Under the pieces are notes generated by a model, which saw nothing but the letters and a program-made list of their open reading frames with translations, was not told the DNA's origin and did not search any database. A DNA stretch of 51,543 bases from Methanobrevibacter sp. (GTDB taxonomy: Archaea > Methanobacteriota > Methanobacteria > Methanobacteriales > Methanobacteriaceae): positions 1 to 51,543 of the forward strand of contig NZ_JAUNXR010000006.1 of assembly GCF_030539665.1 (NCBI RefSeq), in the 5' to 3' direction. Every line of letters begins with the position of its first letter. The stretch's first letter is position 1. Below are positions 41,625-48,975 of the stretch, piece after piece. The position numbers were made by a program, and so were the translations under genes.

Positions 41625-41647
41625 GAAGGGAAAGTTTGTATTTCCCC

Positions 41648-43984
41648 TTAGCATGCCATTGCGTCAGGTGCATCGCATAATGCAATGTCGATTGCAGGGA
41701 ACTTGTTGGTGATGTGGAGCCTGTTCCAGTATGGAATGTCATCGTTGTGCCTTTTGAGGAAGGCCATCAATTCCCTGTCGCTTCTTTTCTCACTTTTCAT
41801 GAACTCTGCTGCAGGCCCTATGTATACTAGATCCAATTGATCTGCAAAATCCCTTGCTTCGCCAACACTGTACTGTCCTTTGCTGTATTCCCCATATACA
41901 TCATCCAATGTCAATTTTACCATTTTTGCAGCTTGCTTCAGGCTCTTGTTGTTGTACTTTACTTCATTCAGTATTTTTCTTCTCTTATATCTTCTTCTTT
42001 CCGCATTTATGAATTCCTTGTTTGCCTCATATTCTGTTTTTGAAAGCTCTGCCATTTTCAATGCCTTGCTTGTTCTTGATTTGGTCGAATATTCTATGAA
42101 CTTGAATATCTTGACGTCAATGTATCTTGCACGGTATTCTTCGTTACGGGAAAGTGCATGTTTCAGGAGCTTCTGGTTAAGAAGTGTGTTTTTGAGTGCC
42201 TTTTTCTCATTGTTTTTGGAAAGTGACTTTAGGAATCTGTTGAACTGATCCGGAAGGATGTTTTGGGTGTAGAATTCAAGGATTTGGCTTTCCTCTTCCT
42301 GGCGATAGGCTTCTATCAGTGTGTTTGTGAATTCCTTTTCCTTGATGTTTGATATTTTCAATGCTGATTCCAGGCTGCCGTTTTTCTTAAGCTCCTTCAG
42401 GAGTATTTCGTATCTTATCATGTTTATTGAATCGGCGAATTCCCTGTTGTTTTTCCAGTTTTCCACAAGCTCCAAAGGTATATGAGATTCCTCGGCAGCT
42501 TCCTGTGCTGACATTCCCTTTCTTCTGCAGTGAAGGTACTTTTTCCTCAATATCTGGTTGAGCCTTAGGTAGAAGTCGTCATATGCCTTTTTGACAAATG
42601 CTTCCCTTAGCTGCTCTTCGGTCAGCCTTGATTCCTTGAATGCCTTTTTAACATTGTATTTTTCTGTGAGCACGAGGAATTTCTCCTTTCTCTTTTCCAC
42701 AACTGCATTGTATTTTCTTCTGAAGTCGGGGTCTTTATCCAAGTAGCCATTTACATCCTCCCAGGTTAGATGGTTGACTTTCATCGCATGGTCATATGAC
42801 CTTCCGCTGTTGATGTTGTTCAGGTATTGCTGTTTCCTGTTTTCCTCAACGGAATTTTGAATTTTCTTGTCATTGTCAAGCTCATCATACATACAATCAT
42901 CAATGAAGAGTTGGCTTTTGATTGTATCCCTTGATTTCCTGAGTTTCTTGAGCTTTAGAAATTCGGTTTTGATGTCTTCCCTTACATCTGAGAAGGCCTC
43001 GGTGTTATTTAAATGGTGCTGGAACTCCTCCGGCGTAAGAATTCCAGAATCGATTATGGTTTTGATGTCCCTGTGGCCGTATTGCTCAAGGAACTGTGAG
43101 GCGGAATCGTTGGAAATTATGCCGTAGAACTCAACGAAAGGCTCCTCCCCATTTTTACCCATGGTGTATTCCTCACTCTCCCTGATTTCTGCCAATGAGA
43201 TCCTGCCGTTGGAATAGGCATAGACCATCTCCTCGATTCTGAAGTAGGAGTTCATCTTTTCATGATATTCTGTAATATTGTCCTTGTTGAACCTGTAAAT
43301 CCTGCTGATTGCCCGGATCAGGTTCTGGTCCTGAAGCTCCCTTAGAAGCTGGTTTGCTGTTCCCTTGTCAAAGCCCAGCCTGATTAGGTCGTCCCTTTTG
43401 AAGGACCCTTCATAGCCCCTGTCGTTGATGAGTGTCTTTAGGTTGTGGTACTGCTCCATCTCCCAGTTGCATTGGCTGCAGAATATTGAGTCCTTGCTTG
43501 TCTTCCTTCCGCAGATTGCGCATGTCTCTATTGACAGCTCCTTTTTTGCCATGTCTTTCGGATGGATGTATGTAGGTCTTGTTGCCTTTTCATTGTAGAA
43601 GAGCTGATAATATCTGAATGAAGCGTTGAAAAGATACTTGTGCATCTGAATTGCCCTAAGCTTGTTGCCGTTAAGGTAGTTTTCTGCATCGGGAATCCTT
43701 CCGTGCATTGAGTTTCTTCTCTTGGCGGCATTGAGAAGGTCTGATTTAAGCCCATCGTCGATTGTCCCCGTAACTGAGAGGAATCTTATTTTTTCCGATA
43801 CCTTCTCGTGATCGTCATAGTCAAAATCCATCCTGTCGTAGATATCTATTAGGAGATTGTCCAGAAAGGCAGTCCCTTCACAGAGAACCGCTGAAGGGGC
43901 TGTAAATACCTGATTTTCTATGCTTTTTCCCAGCTTGTATAGAACCTCGTTGACATTTTTTAAAAAACCGAAATTAGTACACAT
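41648..43984 (-). CDS. Large protein with DUF4145-like region, zinc ribbon and repeated HTH units
   Basis: This 778-residue protein has an N-terminal helical region (~1-140; LSVTGTIDDGLKSDLLNAAK and RRNSMHG) like DUF4145/HEPN-type domains, a zinc ribbon CAICGRKTSKDSIFCSQCNW (~175), a winged-helix-like stretch (FDKGTANQLLRELQDQNLIR), and then about six degenerate helix-turn-helix repeats with the pattern GxSxxxAAxxSxIxxxxVxxW (for example KGMSAQEAAEESHIPLELVE at ~515 and NKSLKQAAKMVKLTLDDVYG near the end). No catalytic motif is evident. It could be a DNA-binding scaffold or a sensor. ATG 43984 follows GGTG by six bases; 43996 is the alternative. It lies in the defence-rich region but its role is unknown. 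Confidence 0.72.
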   Translation of the reverse strand: MCTNFGFLKNVNEVLYKLGKSIENQVFTAPSAVLCEGTAFLDNLLIDIYDRMDFDYDDHEKVSEKIRFLSVTGTIDDGLKSDLLNAAKRRNSMHGRIPDAENYLNGNKLRAIQMHKYLFNASFRYYQLFYNEKATRPTYIHPKDMAKKELSIETCAICGRKTSKDSIFCSQCNWEMEQYHNLKTLINDRGYEGSFKRDDLIRLGFDKGTANQLLRELQDQNLIRAISRIYRFNKDNITEYHEKMNSYFRIEEMVYAYSNGRISLAEIRESEEYTMGKNGEEPFVEFYGIISNDSASQFLEQYGHRDIKTIIDSGILTPEEFQHHLNNTEAFSDVREDIKTEFLKLKKLRKSRDTIKSQLFIDDCMYDELDNDKKIQNSVEENRKQQYLNNINSGRSYDHAMKVNHLTWEDVNGYLDKDPDFRRKYNAVVEKRKEKFLVLTEKYNVKKAFKESRLTEEQLREAFVKKAYDDFYLRLNQILRKKYLHCRRKGMSAQEAAEESHIPLELVENWKNNREFADSINMIRYEILLKELKKNGSLESALKISNIKEKEFTNTLIEAYRQEEESQILEFYTQNILPDQFNRFLKSLSKNNEKKALKNTLLNQKLLKHALSRNEEYRARYIDVKIFKFIEYSTKSRTSKALKMAELSKTEYEANKEFINAERRRYKRRKILNEVKYNNKSLKQAAKMVKLTLDDVYGEYSKGQYSVGEARDFADQLDLVYIGPAAEFMKSEKRSDRELMAFLKRHNDDIPYWNRLHITNKFPAIDIALCDAPDAMAC

Positions 43985-44080
43985 TTTATACACCATTAAT
44001 ATATATTTTATTTTTTGAAGTATATAAATATTATTGTTATATTGTGTCTAAATTATTTTTAAAAAAAATAATGGGAAAAC

Positions 44081-44587
44081 CTATAATCTCCCCATACCAA
44101 ATTTCTGAAGCTCTTCCCTGCCTATCCTTCCGGAAAACGCATCCCCTATGAAGTCCTTGAAGATGCCACTTTCCCTATTTGGAGTGCATTGGTACTTGAT
44201 GGAATATTGCTCCCATTTTTCCGCAATGCCCAAAAGATATAGCAATAAAGGCCGGTAATCCTTTTGGTTTCCTTTGTCTTCAGTATAATAATATGTAGCC
44301 ATTCCAATAACCCTGTAGAAGTAAGGGCCAATCCTTGACATGATTGTGTTTAGCTGTTCAATCAGCCATTGGATCTCCTCTGCATGAGGTGTTACAATGA
44401 TATAGTCTGTAGGGTGGCTTGATTTTCTGTTCTTATCAGCAGTTATTATTACATTTGCCCCTCCCCATTCATGGAATGTAGGATTTACGTTGTTGCTTTC
44501 AATCTGTTCCTTGAGGAATCTAACCTTTTCCTCAAATAATATGCTGTTGAGTTTCAATCTTTTCAGTTTCTGGTCCACGTGTTTCAA
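44081..44587 (-). CDS. Hypothetical protein
   Basis: This ~168-residue protein has an N-terminal helical heptad region (LKRLKLNSILFEEKVRFLKE) and a mixed fold with NVIITADKNRKSSHPTDYII and ATYYYTEDKGNQKDYRPLL. No recognised family. Start is unclear: TTG at 44587 is used, GTG at 44578 is possible, and the frame stays open a further eight codons upstream without a standard start. It stands alone downstream of the zinc-ribbon/DUF2085 pair. Confidence 0.55.
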   Translation of the reverse strand: MKHVDQKLKRLKLNSILFEEKVRFLKEQIESNNVNPTFHEWGGANVIITADKNRKSSHPTDYIIVTPHAEEIQWLIEQLNTIMSRIGPYFYRVIGMATYYYTEDKGNQKDYRPLLLYLLGIAEKWEQYSIKYQCTPNRESGIFKDFIGDAFSGRIGREELQKFGMGRL

Positions 44588-44690
44588 TTCCGTTTTGATT
44601 TCGGTAATTTATAGGAACACATAATTTCTTTAAAAATAGTTTGTCAGGTATTATAAAATGAAAAAAGTTAGAATAAAAAAAGGATTGAAT

Positions 44691-44924
44691 CTAAACGCCT
44701 AATGTTCCAACAATCCAAAGAATAATTAAGGACAGGCAGCAGCACCCAATATAGATCCACTTCTTGCTACCGTCATTGGAATTCTGACTGGTCTGCTGTG
44801 TGTTTACGGTTTCATCCACTGTTGTCTTGTAGGTTGTTTTTCTCTCGATTTTAAGCTTGGATCCGCATTTTCTGCAAAACCTTGCATCGTCTAGATTTTC
44901 AGCTCCGCAATTAGGACAATACAT
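44691..44924 (-). CDS. Zinc-ribbon membrane protein, 77 residues
   Basis: A zinc ribbon at the N-terminus (CPNCGAENLDDARFCRKCGS), a polar linker rich in Thr and Asn, and one C-terminal membrane helix (WIYIGCCCLSLIILWIVGTL) give a cytoplasmic ribbon on a tail anchor. It starts three bases after the DUF2085 gene ends, so the two are cotranscribed. The ribbon matches that in the 20457 protein. Confidence 0.82.
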   Translation of the reverse strand: MYCPNCGAENLDDARFCRKCGSKLKIERKTTYKTTVDETVNTQQTSQNSNDGSKKWIYIGCCCLSLIILWIVGTLGV

Positions 44925-44927
44925 TTT

Positions 44928-45254
44928 CTATAAGACTCCCATGATTATTGTTTTGGTTAAGGCGGAAAAACAAAGAACACCAATTCCACCAATGAACCCT
45001 GTAAAAAGCCTAAGGTAGTTGTTGCTTTCTCTCAATCGGAAAAGCTGTGTTGTTCCGTCAACGGCCATGGGAGCTATTAAGATAATTCCCAAAATCAGCA
45101 ATGCCTGGAAATCCAGTCTCAGCATCCTCAATAGCGGTACTGTTACAATGCTTAAGTATACTCCAGTGCATCGGGCGCAGACAGGAAACTGATGTCCCCT
45201 CCAGAAGAAGCTCCTTTCAGGCAGCCTATGGCATATGAAATATTTGGTGTCCAT
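44928..45254 (-). CDS. DUF2085 membrane protein
   Basis: This 108-residue protein has the DUF2085 signature: FICHRLPERSFFWRGHQFPV followed by CARCTGVYLS, with conserved Cys and His residues near the N-terminus, and three hydrophobic helices. The family is widespread in archaea and some bacteria; function unknown, though the Cys/His cluster suggests metal or redox chemistry in the membrane. A TATA-like element (TATATAAAC read on this strand) lies about 40 bases upstream, with a palindrome ACATAGTATGT at 45274-45284 between. Confidence 0.9.
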   Translation of the reverse strand: MDTKYFICHRLPERSFFWRGHQFPVCARCTGVYLSIVTVPLLRMLRLDFQALLILGIILIAPMAVDGTTQLFRLRESNNYLRLFTGFIGGIGVLCFSALTKTIIMGVL

Positions 45255-45371
45255 GATAATTCCAACTATTTACACATAGTATGTACAATGTTGTTTATAT
45301 ATTTAACTAAAAATTGGTTTACGGGAAATTCCTTTCTAAAAATAGTGATTTTGATTGTGTGAAAGGTAATT

Positions 45372-45569
45372 TTAGGAAAATAATGAATTAATGAATTCAG
45401 AATTTATAAAAAAAGAATCATTAGGAGTATCAATGCCTTCACCCACAAATGGGTAAAATGCCTTATCGTAATCATATGACCCTACCCCAACATTGAAGCC
45501 ATCCTTACACTGACTAGCAAAGAATCTGCCGCCAACATCAAAATAAAAATCATACAACTTATAGTTCAT
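45372..45569 (-). CDS. Hypothetical protein under a palindromic operator
   Basis: This 65-residue protein (MNYKLYDFYFDVGGRFFASQ onward) is aromatic-rich, with no signal peptide or known family. ATG 45569 is the natural start. Upstream TTG 45605 would begin in the operator. Two near-palindromic 12-base sites at 45594-45605 and 45617-45628 precede the gene, of the same form as the site before the efflux pump gene at 18450, so a common regulator may control both. Confidence 0.55.
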   Translation of the reverse strand: MNYKLYDFYFDVGGRFFASQCKDGFNVGVGSYDYDKAFYPFVGEGIDTPNDSFFINSEFINSLFS

Positions 45570-45593
45570 AATTTCATTTTTCCTAATATATGT

Positions 45594-45628
45594 TTGTCTA
45601 GCCAAAACATGAAAAGTTGCCTAGACAA
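45594..45628. promoter_or_regulatory. Paired palindromic operators, TTGTCTAGCCAA and TTGCCTAGACAA
   Basis: Two 12-base sites (45594-45605 and 45617-45628) form an inverted repeat with one mismatch over 13 bases. A TATA-like AATATATAATG read on the - strand lies just upstream (about 45638-45648), so the sites cover the expected transcription start, as for a repressor. The 18450-18461 site has the same form. Confidence 0.55.
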
Positions 45629-45735
45629 ATAATACATTATATATTACTTATTAATGAAGTTTATGCATTGTTTCCCAATTCCAAAAAGACATTGATCCTT
45701 TTCATATGGGTCAAAAATTAAAAAATAAAAGGAAG

Positions 45736-46284
45736 TCATTTGATTTCCTTGACAAAGAAATATTCACCTTCCTTCTCCTTTTCCCTAATCACATCCAACA
45801 CCTCCCTTTCCAGCACCTCCATGTCTATGGAGTCGTCTATGGGAAAAAGGCAGTCGTCACCTATGGTGATTGAAACTCCCCTGAAGCTTGTCTGGGTCTT
45901 GAAGATGTTCTTGAGGTTGTATATGATGTTGTCGAAGATTGCCGCCGCCAGCTCCGGAGACTCATACTTCCTGTCAATGGCGAAGTGGCTGATTTCAGCC
46001 AGAGGGATTTCATTGGCCTCGGGAATGTCCGGAAGTGTCTTCCTTATTTCCTCATAGTCCTCTTCAGGAATGCCCTCAAAATAGACCCTGATTGAGAAAT
46101 AGGCAATGAGCTCGGCGTTGCAGATGACGAGATGTGTGACCCTGTCGGTCAGCTTCTGATCCTCAAGAGCCTGCCTCCTTAGGTATCTGTTAAGCTTTCT
46201 GCTGCCACACTTGAAGTCTGAAAGATTGTGGTAAGGTCGCAAGATTTCAAATCTTAAATTTTCAATAATGTAATCTGTGTTCAT
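45736..46284 (-). CDS. GNAT-like acetyltransferase
   Basis: This 182-residue protein shows the N-terminal pattern of TacT-like GNAT proteins: FKCGSRKLNRYLRRQALEDQ, THLVICNAELIAYFSIRV and a strand AEISHFAIDRKY. The glycine-rich acetyl-CoA loop (Q/RxxGxG/A) that should follow is not seen; instead YESPELAAAIFDN occurs, so it may be inactive or use a variant loop. TacT-type proteins are toxins partnered by a ribbon-helix-helix antitoxin, but no such gene is adjacent, so I do not call it a toxin. Its acceptor is unknown. Confidence 0.65.
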   Translation of the reverse strand: MNTDYIIENLRFEILRPYHNLSDFKCGSRKLNRYLRRQALEDQKLTDRVTHLVICNAELIAYFSIRVYFEGIPEEDYEEIRKTLPDIPEANEIPLAEISHFAIDRKYESPELAAAIFDNIIYNLKNIFKTQTSFRGVSITIGDDCLFPIDDSIDMEVLEREVLDVIREKEKEGEYFFVKEIK

Positions 46285-46407
46285 AATGATTAGTTATAGC
46301 TTAAAGCTTATTAAACTTGTTATTTTAAGCTATAACAATTTTTTAGAGTGAATTTAATATTATTGAGTTAGGACACTAGTTTAAAGTGAGAGCAATTTTG
46401 TTAAACC

Positions 46408-46725
46408 TCAATAGGTGGTCTGATAGATCCTGATGCCGTCGGGCCTTACGGTATAGGGAACTCCAGTCTCCTCATCAACACCTTTGCCGACAACCTCCTC
46501 ATAGCGCTGTGACTGCTCACACCAGACATAATGACTGGAGGTCTTCTGGGCAGGGTGCTCTGATACCACTTCTTCGGTAACATTCCTGATTTCAGATATG
46601 TTTTCGACTGTAACGTTTTGGACAGGTTCATGACTGTTGCTGTTGATTGCAATGATTTAGGCCGCAACGGCACATGCAACAACAACAATTTCCACCGCAA
46701 TTAGAATAAGCTTTCTGTTGTTCAT
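46408..46725 (-). pseudogene. MNNKQL-family surface protein with internal stop
   Basis: Starting at ATG 46725 the frame reads MNNRKLILIAVEIVVVACAV, then AA and TAA at 46657-46659, and continues in the same frame IIAINSNSHEPVQNVTVENI to a final TGA at 46408-46410. Total length (318 bases) is identical to the intact paralogue at 12982-13299. The stop falls inside the signal-anchor helix. The downstream part keeps sequon-like NVTV and NVTE and shows no other lesion, so the stop is recent, or is a sequencing error. Confidence 0.8.
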
Positions 46726-46889
46726 GACAATATGTTGGTTTTTGTTTGTTTTTAGATGTAGCTTACTTAATCTTTTGAAAATGAATTCGGTTAAAAGATT
46801 GATTAGATTAAAATAATCTTTGATAATTTTAATGGTTAAAGATAGAAATAGTTGTTTAATGGATTGGAAAATAAAATAAAATTAAGGGA

Positions 46890-48959
46890 TCAAGCCAATC
46901 CCAAAGCCTTCATAACCGCCTTTTCAGGAGTCTCATAAAATATGATATCCAGCTTGCTTAGAACCTCAGGAGGAACAGTTGACAAGTCAACACTAGATGA
47001 CATCGGAATCAGAACCTTTGTAGCCCCACTATCAACACTTATCTGCATCAGGTCAGAAAGATTTTCAATCCTATTAATAACTCCCCCTAAACTCATATCT
47101 CCCAATATGACAGTACTTGGTGTAATAGGCTTATTTAATGCAACAGAGCACAATGCAATAAATGTAGCTAAAGACAAATGATTAGTCATTCCAATTCCGT
47201 TTAAATCATGAACCTGCATCAGATAATCATGGAATTTTGTGTTAATACTGCCACTTATTCCTTGAGCGTTAGCCTTAAGATAATTGAATGCATTGTTAAC
47301 AGATTCCTTTGGATCCTTTTTAGTTCCCAAACCAGTTGCAGTAAACTTACCACTTCCATTCATCATCTTGGCTTCCAATTTATAAACACCAATATTTCCA
47401 GAAGGAGACCTATTAATTGTATAAACATATCCAGGATTTATTAAACCCTCAGGGATTAATTTGCCCCCACCTTGCTCTGGAACTGTTACAAATTCCTCCA
47501 TTGAAGTATCCTTATCAATATATGAAAGATTTACATCATGGAATTCCATGCCCCCAATTTTTTTAAGTTGTTCCTTAACCCTTCTTCTTAATTCAATAGC
47601 AAATCTGAGAATTTCCTCAACATCCCCCTTGCTGTATTCCCCATGAGGATAAAGAATCTTAATCAAACCAGAAACAGTTTTACGAACAGCAATTGTATCC
47701 CTTTGATTGAAATTATTTCCTAAAGTAAAATATTCATCAAAAGCATTGGAATAATTCCTTTTTCGCATTTCCCTGAAGAATTCTGCAAGATAGTCAGTAA
47801 TCAATCCGAAGTTTTTTGTGAAGAATTCTGGTCTATACTTTGGTATTTCCCATCCTGGAATATATGAATGCATCCTATCGAAAAATGCTGAGTCATTACC
47901 CATTTCTGGAGGGAATGGTGCAAATAGATTAGATGTCTTAAGCAGAAAATCAACACTTTGGTTGATATTTCCTACAAAAACCATAGAGGCCTGTGCGTGC
48001 TTTTCATCCCTTCCTCTTGAAAATGAACCTGAAGCCATATAATCCTTCATGATTGCGATTCCATCGTTATCCTTGAATTTTATTCCAGCTACCTCATCAA
48101 AAGCAACACAATCCCACATTCCAACCAAACCTATCTCCTTGGTTCTCATGTTGTAGAACAGATTGGCCACAGTAGTTTGACCACCTGAAACCAAAAGACT
48201 GTTTGGTGAAATTTCCTTATAGATATGAGATTTACCAGTCCCACGAGGTCCCAATTCACATAAATTATAGTTATTTTCAACCAATGGAATCAGACGAGCA
48301 AGCATCAGCCACTTAACACGTTCATCCAACATGTCAGGCTCCATACCAGTACTTCTTAAAATAACATCAATCCATTCGTTTTTGGTAAAGTTGCGTCTGG
48401 CAGTAAGGATTTCATCCAAATCCAAATAAGGCATTTGAATAGGAGTCAATCGAAGAATTTTAAGAGGAAGTGAACTTTTATTAGCATCATCATGCTCATA
48501 TTCAAATTCAATCATACACCAAATATTCCCACCCAATAGCCTTTCGTATTTTTCAGCATATTCATCAGCTATTGGAATTTTATCAACTCCTAAATTAGAG
48601 AATGATGCGTAAAACTGGTCAAAGCGTATATCCAAATGTACCTGAACCTTGTCAATGATTGAATAAGAACCCCTATCCCTCAATTTGGAAAGAATTAATT
48701 GTGATTCATCAGGCCTTACAAAATTATTGGCCAAAATGTTTTTAACGTTATTAACGCCCTCTTCAATCAATTCATCATCTGAGGAACAATACTGACCCAA
48801 TAAATACTCCAAAACATAGACCGGAACGTTAGCTCCTTCCTTAATCTGCTGTGTCAAATCCTTTCTAACGATTCTTCCATCAAAATAATGTTTAAGTTTT
48901 TCATCTAAATTTACATTATCTTCATTTTCTTCTAAAACCTGCATTTCTTGATTTTCCAT
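46890..48959 (-). CDS. brxL: BREX system Lon-like protein BrxL
   Basis: This 689-residue protein matches BrxL of BREX phage-defence systems: an N-terminal domain, an AAA+ domain (Walker A LGPRGTGKSH near residue 240; FDEVAGIKFKDNDG as the Walker B region; GSFSRGRDEKHAQASMVFVG and APFPPEMGNDSAFFDRMHSY further on) and a C-terminal Lon-protease-like domain (IALCSVALNKPITPSTVILG onward). BrxL forms DNA-binding rings and is needed for exclusion in several BREX types. It follows pglZ by 16 bases and is the last gene of the operon visible here. Confidence 0.95.
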   Translation of the reverse strand: MENQEMQVLEENEDNVNLDEKLKHYFDGRIVRKDLTQQIKEGANVPVYVLEYLLGQYCSSDDELIEEGVNNVKNILANNFVRPDESQLILSKLRDRGSYSIIDKVQVHLDIRFDQFYASFSNLGVDKIPIADEYAEKYERLLGGNIWCMIEFEYEHDDANKSSLPLKILRLTPIQMPYLDLDEILTARRNFTKNEWIDVILRSTGMEPDMLDERVKWLMLARLIPLVENNYNLCELGPRGTGKSHIYKEISPNSLLVSGGQTTVANLFYNMRTKEIGLVGMWDCVAFDEVAGIKFKDNDGIAIMKDYMASGSFSRGRDEKHAQASMVFVGNINQSVDFLLKTSNLFAPFPPEMGNDSAFFDRMHSYIPGWEIPKYRPEFFTKNFGLITDYLAEFFREMRKRNYSNAFDEYFTLGNNFNQRDTIAVRKTVSGLIKILYPHGEYSKGDVEEILRFAIELRRRVKEQLKKIGGMEFHDVNLSYIDKDTSMEEFVTVPEQGGGKLIPEGLINPGYVYTINRSPSGNIGVYKLEAKMMNGSGKFTATGLGTKKDPKESVNNAFNYLKANAQGISGSINTKFHDYLMQVHDLNGIGMTNHLSLATFIALCSVALNKPITPSTVILGDMSLGGVINRIENLSDLMQISVDSGATKVLIPMSSSVDLSTVPPEVLSKLDIIFYETPEKAVMKALGLA

Positions 48960-48975
48960 TATTTACACCCTCTTT

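Noticed and set aside
45736-46284. GNAT-like gene as a TacT-type toxin
   Set aside because: No antitoxin gene of the ribbon-helix-helix type lies beside it and the acetyl-CoA loop is not evident.
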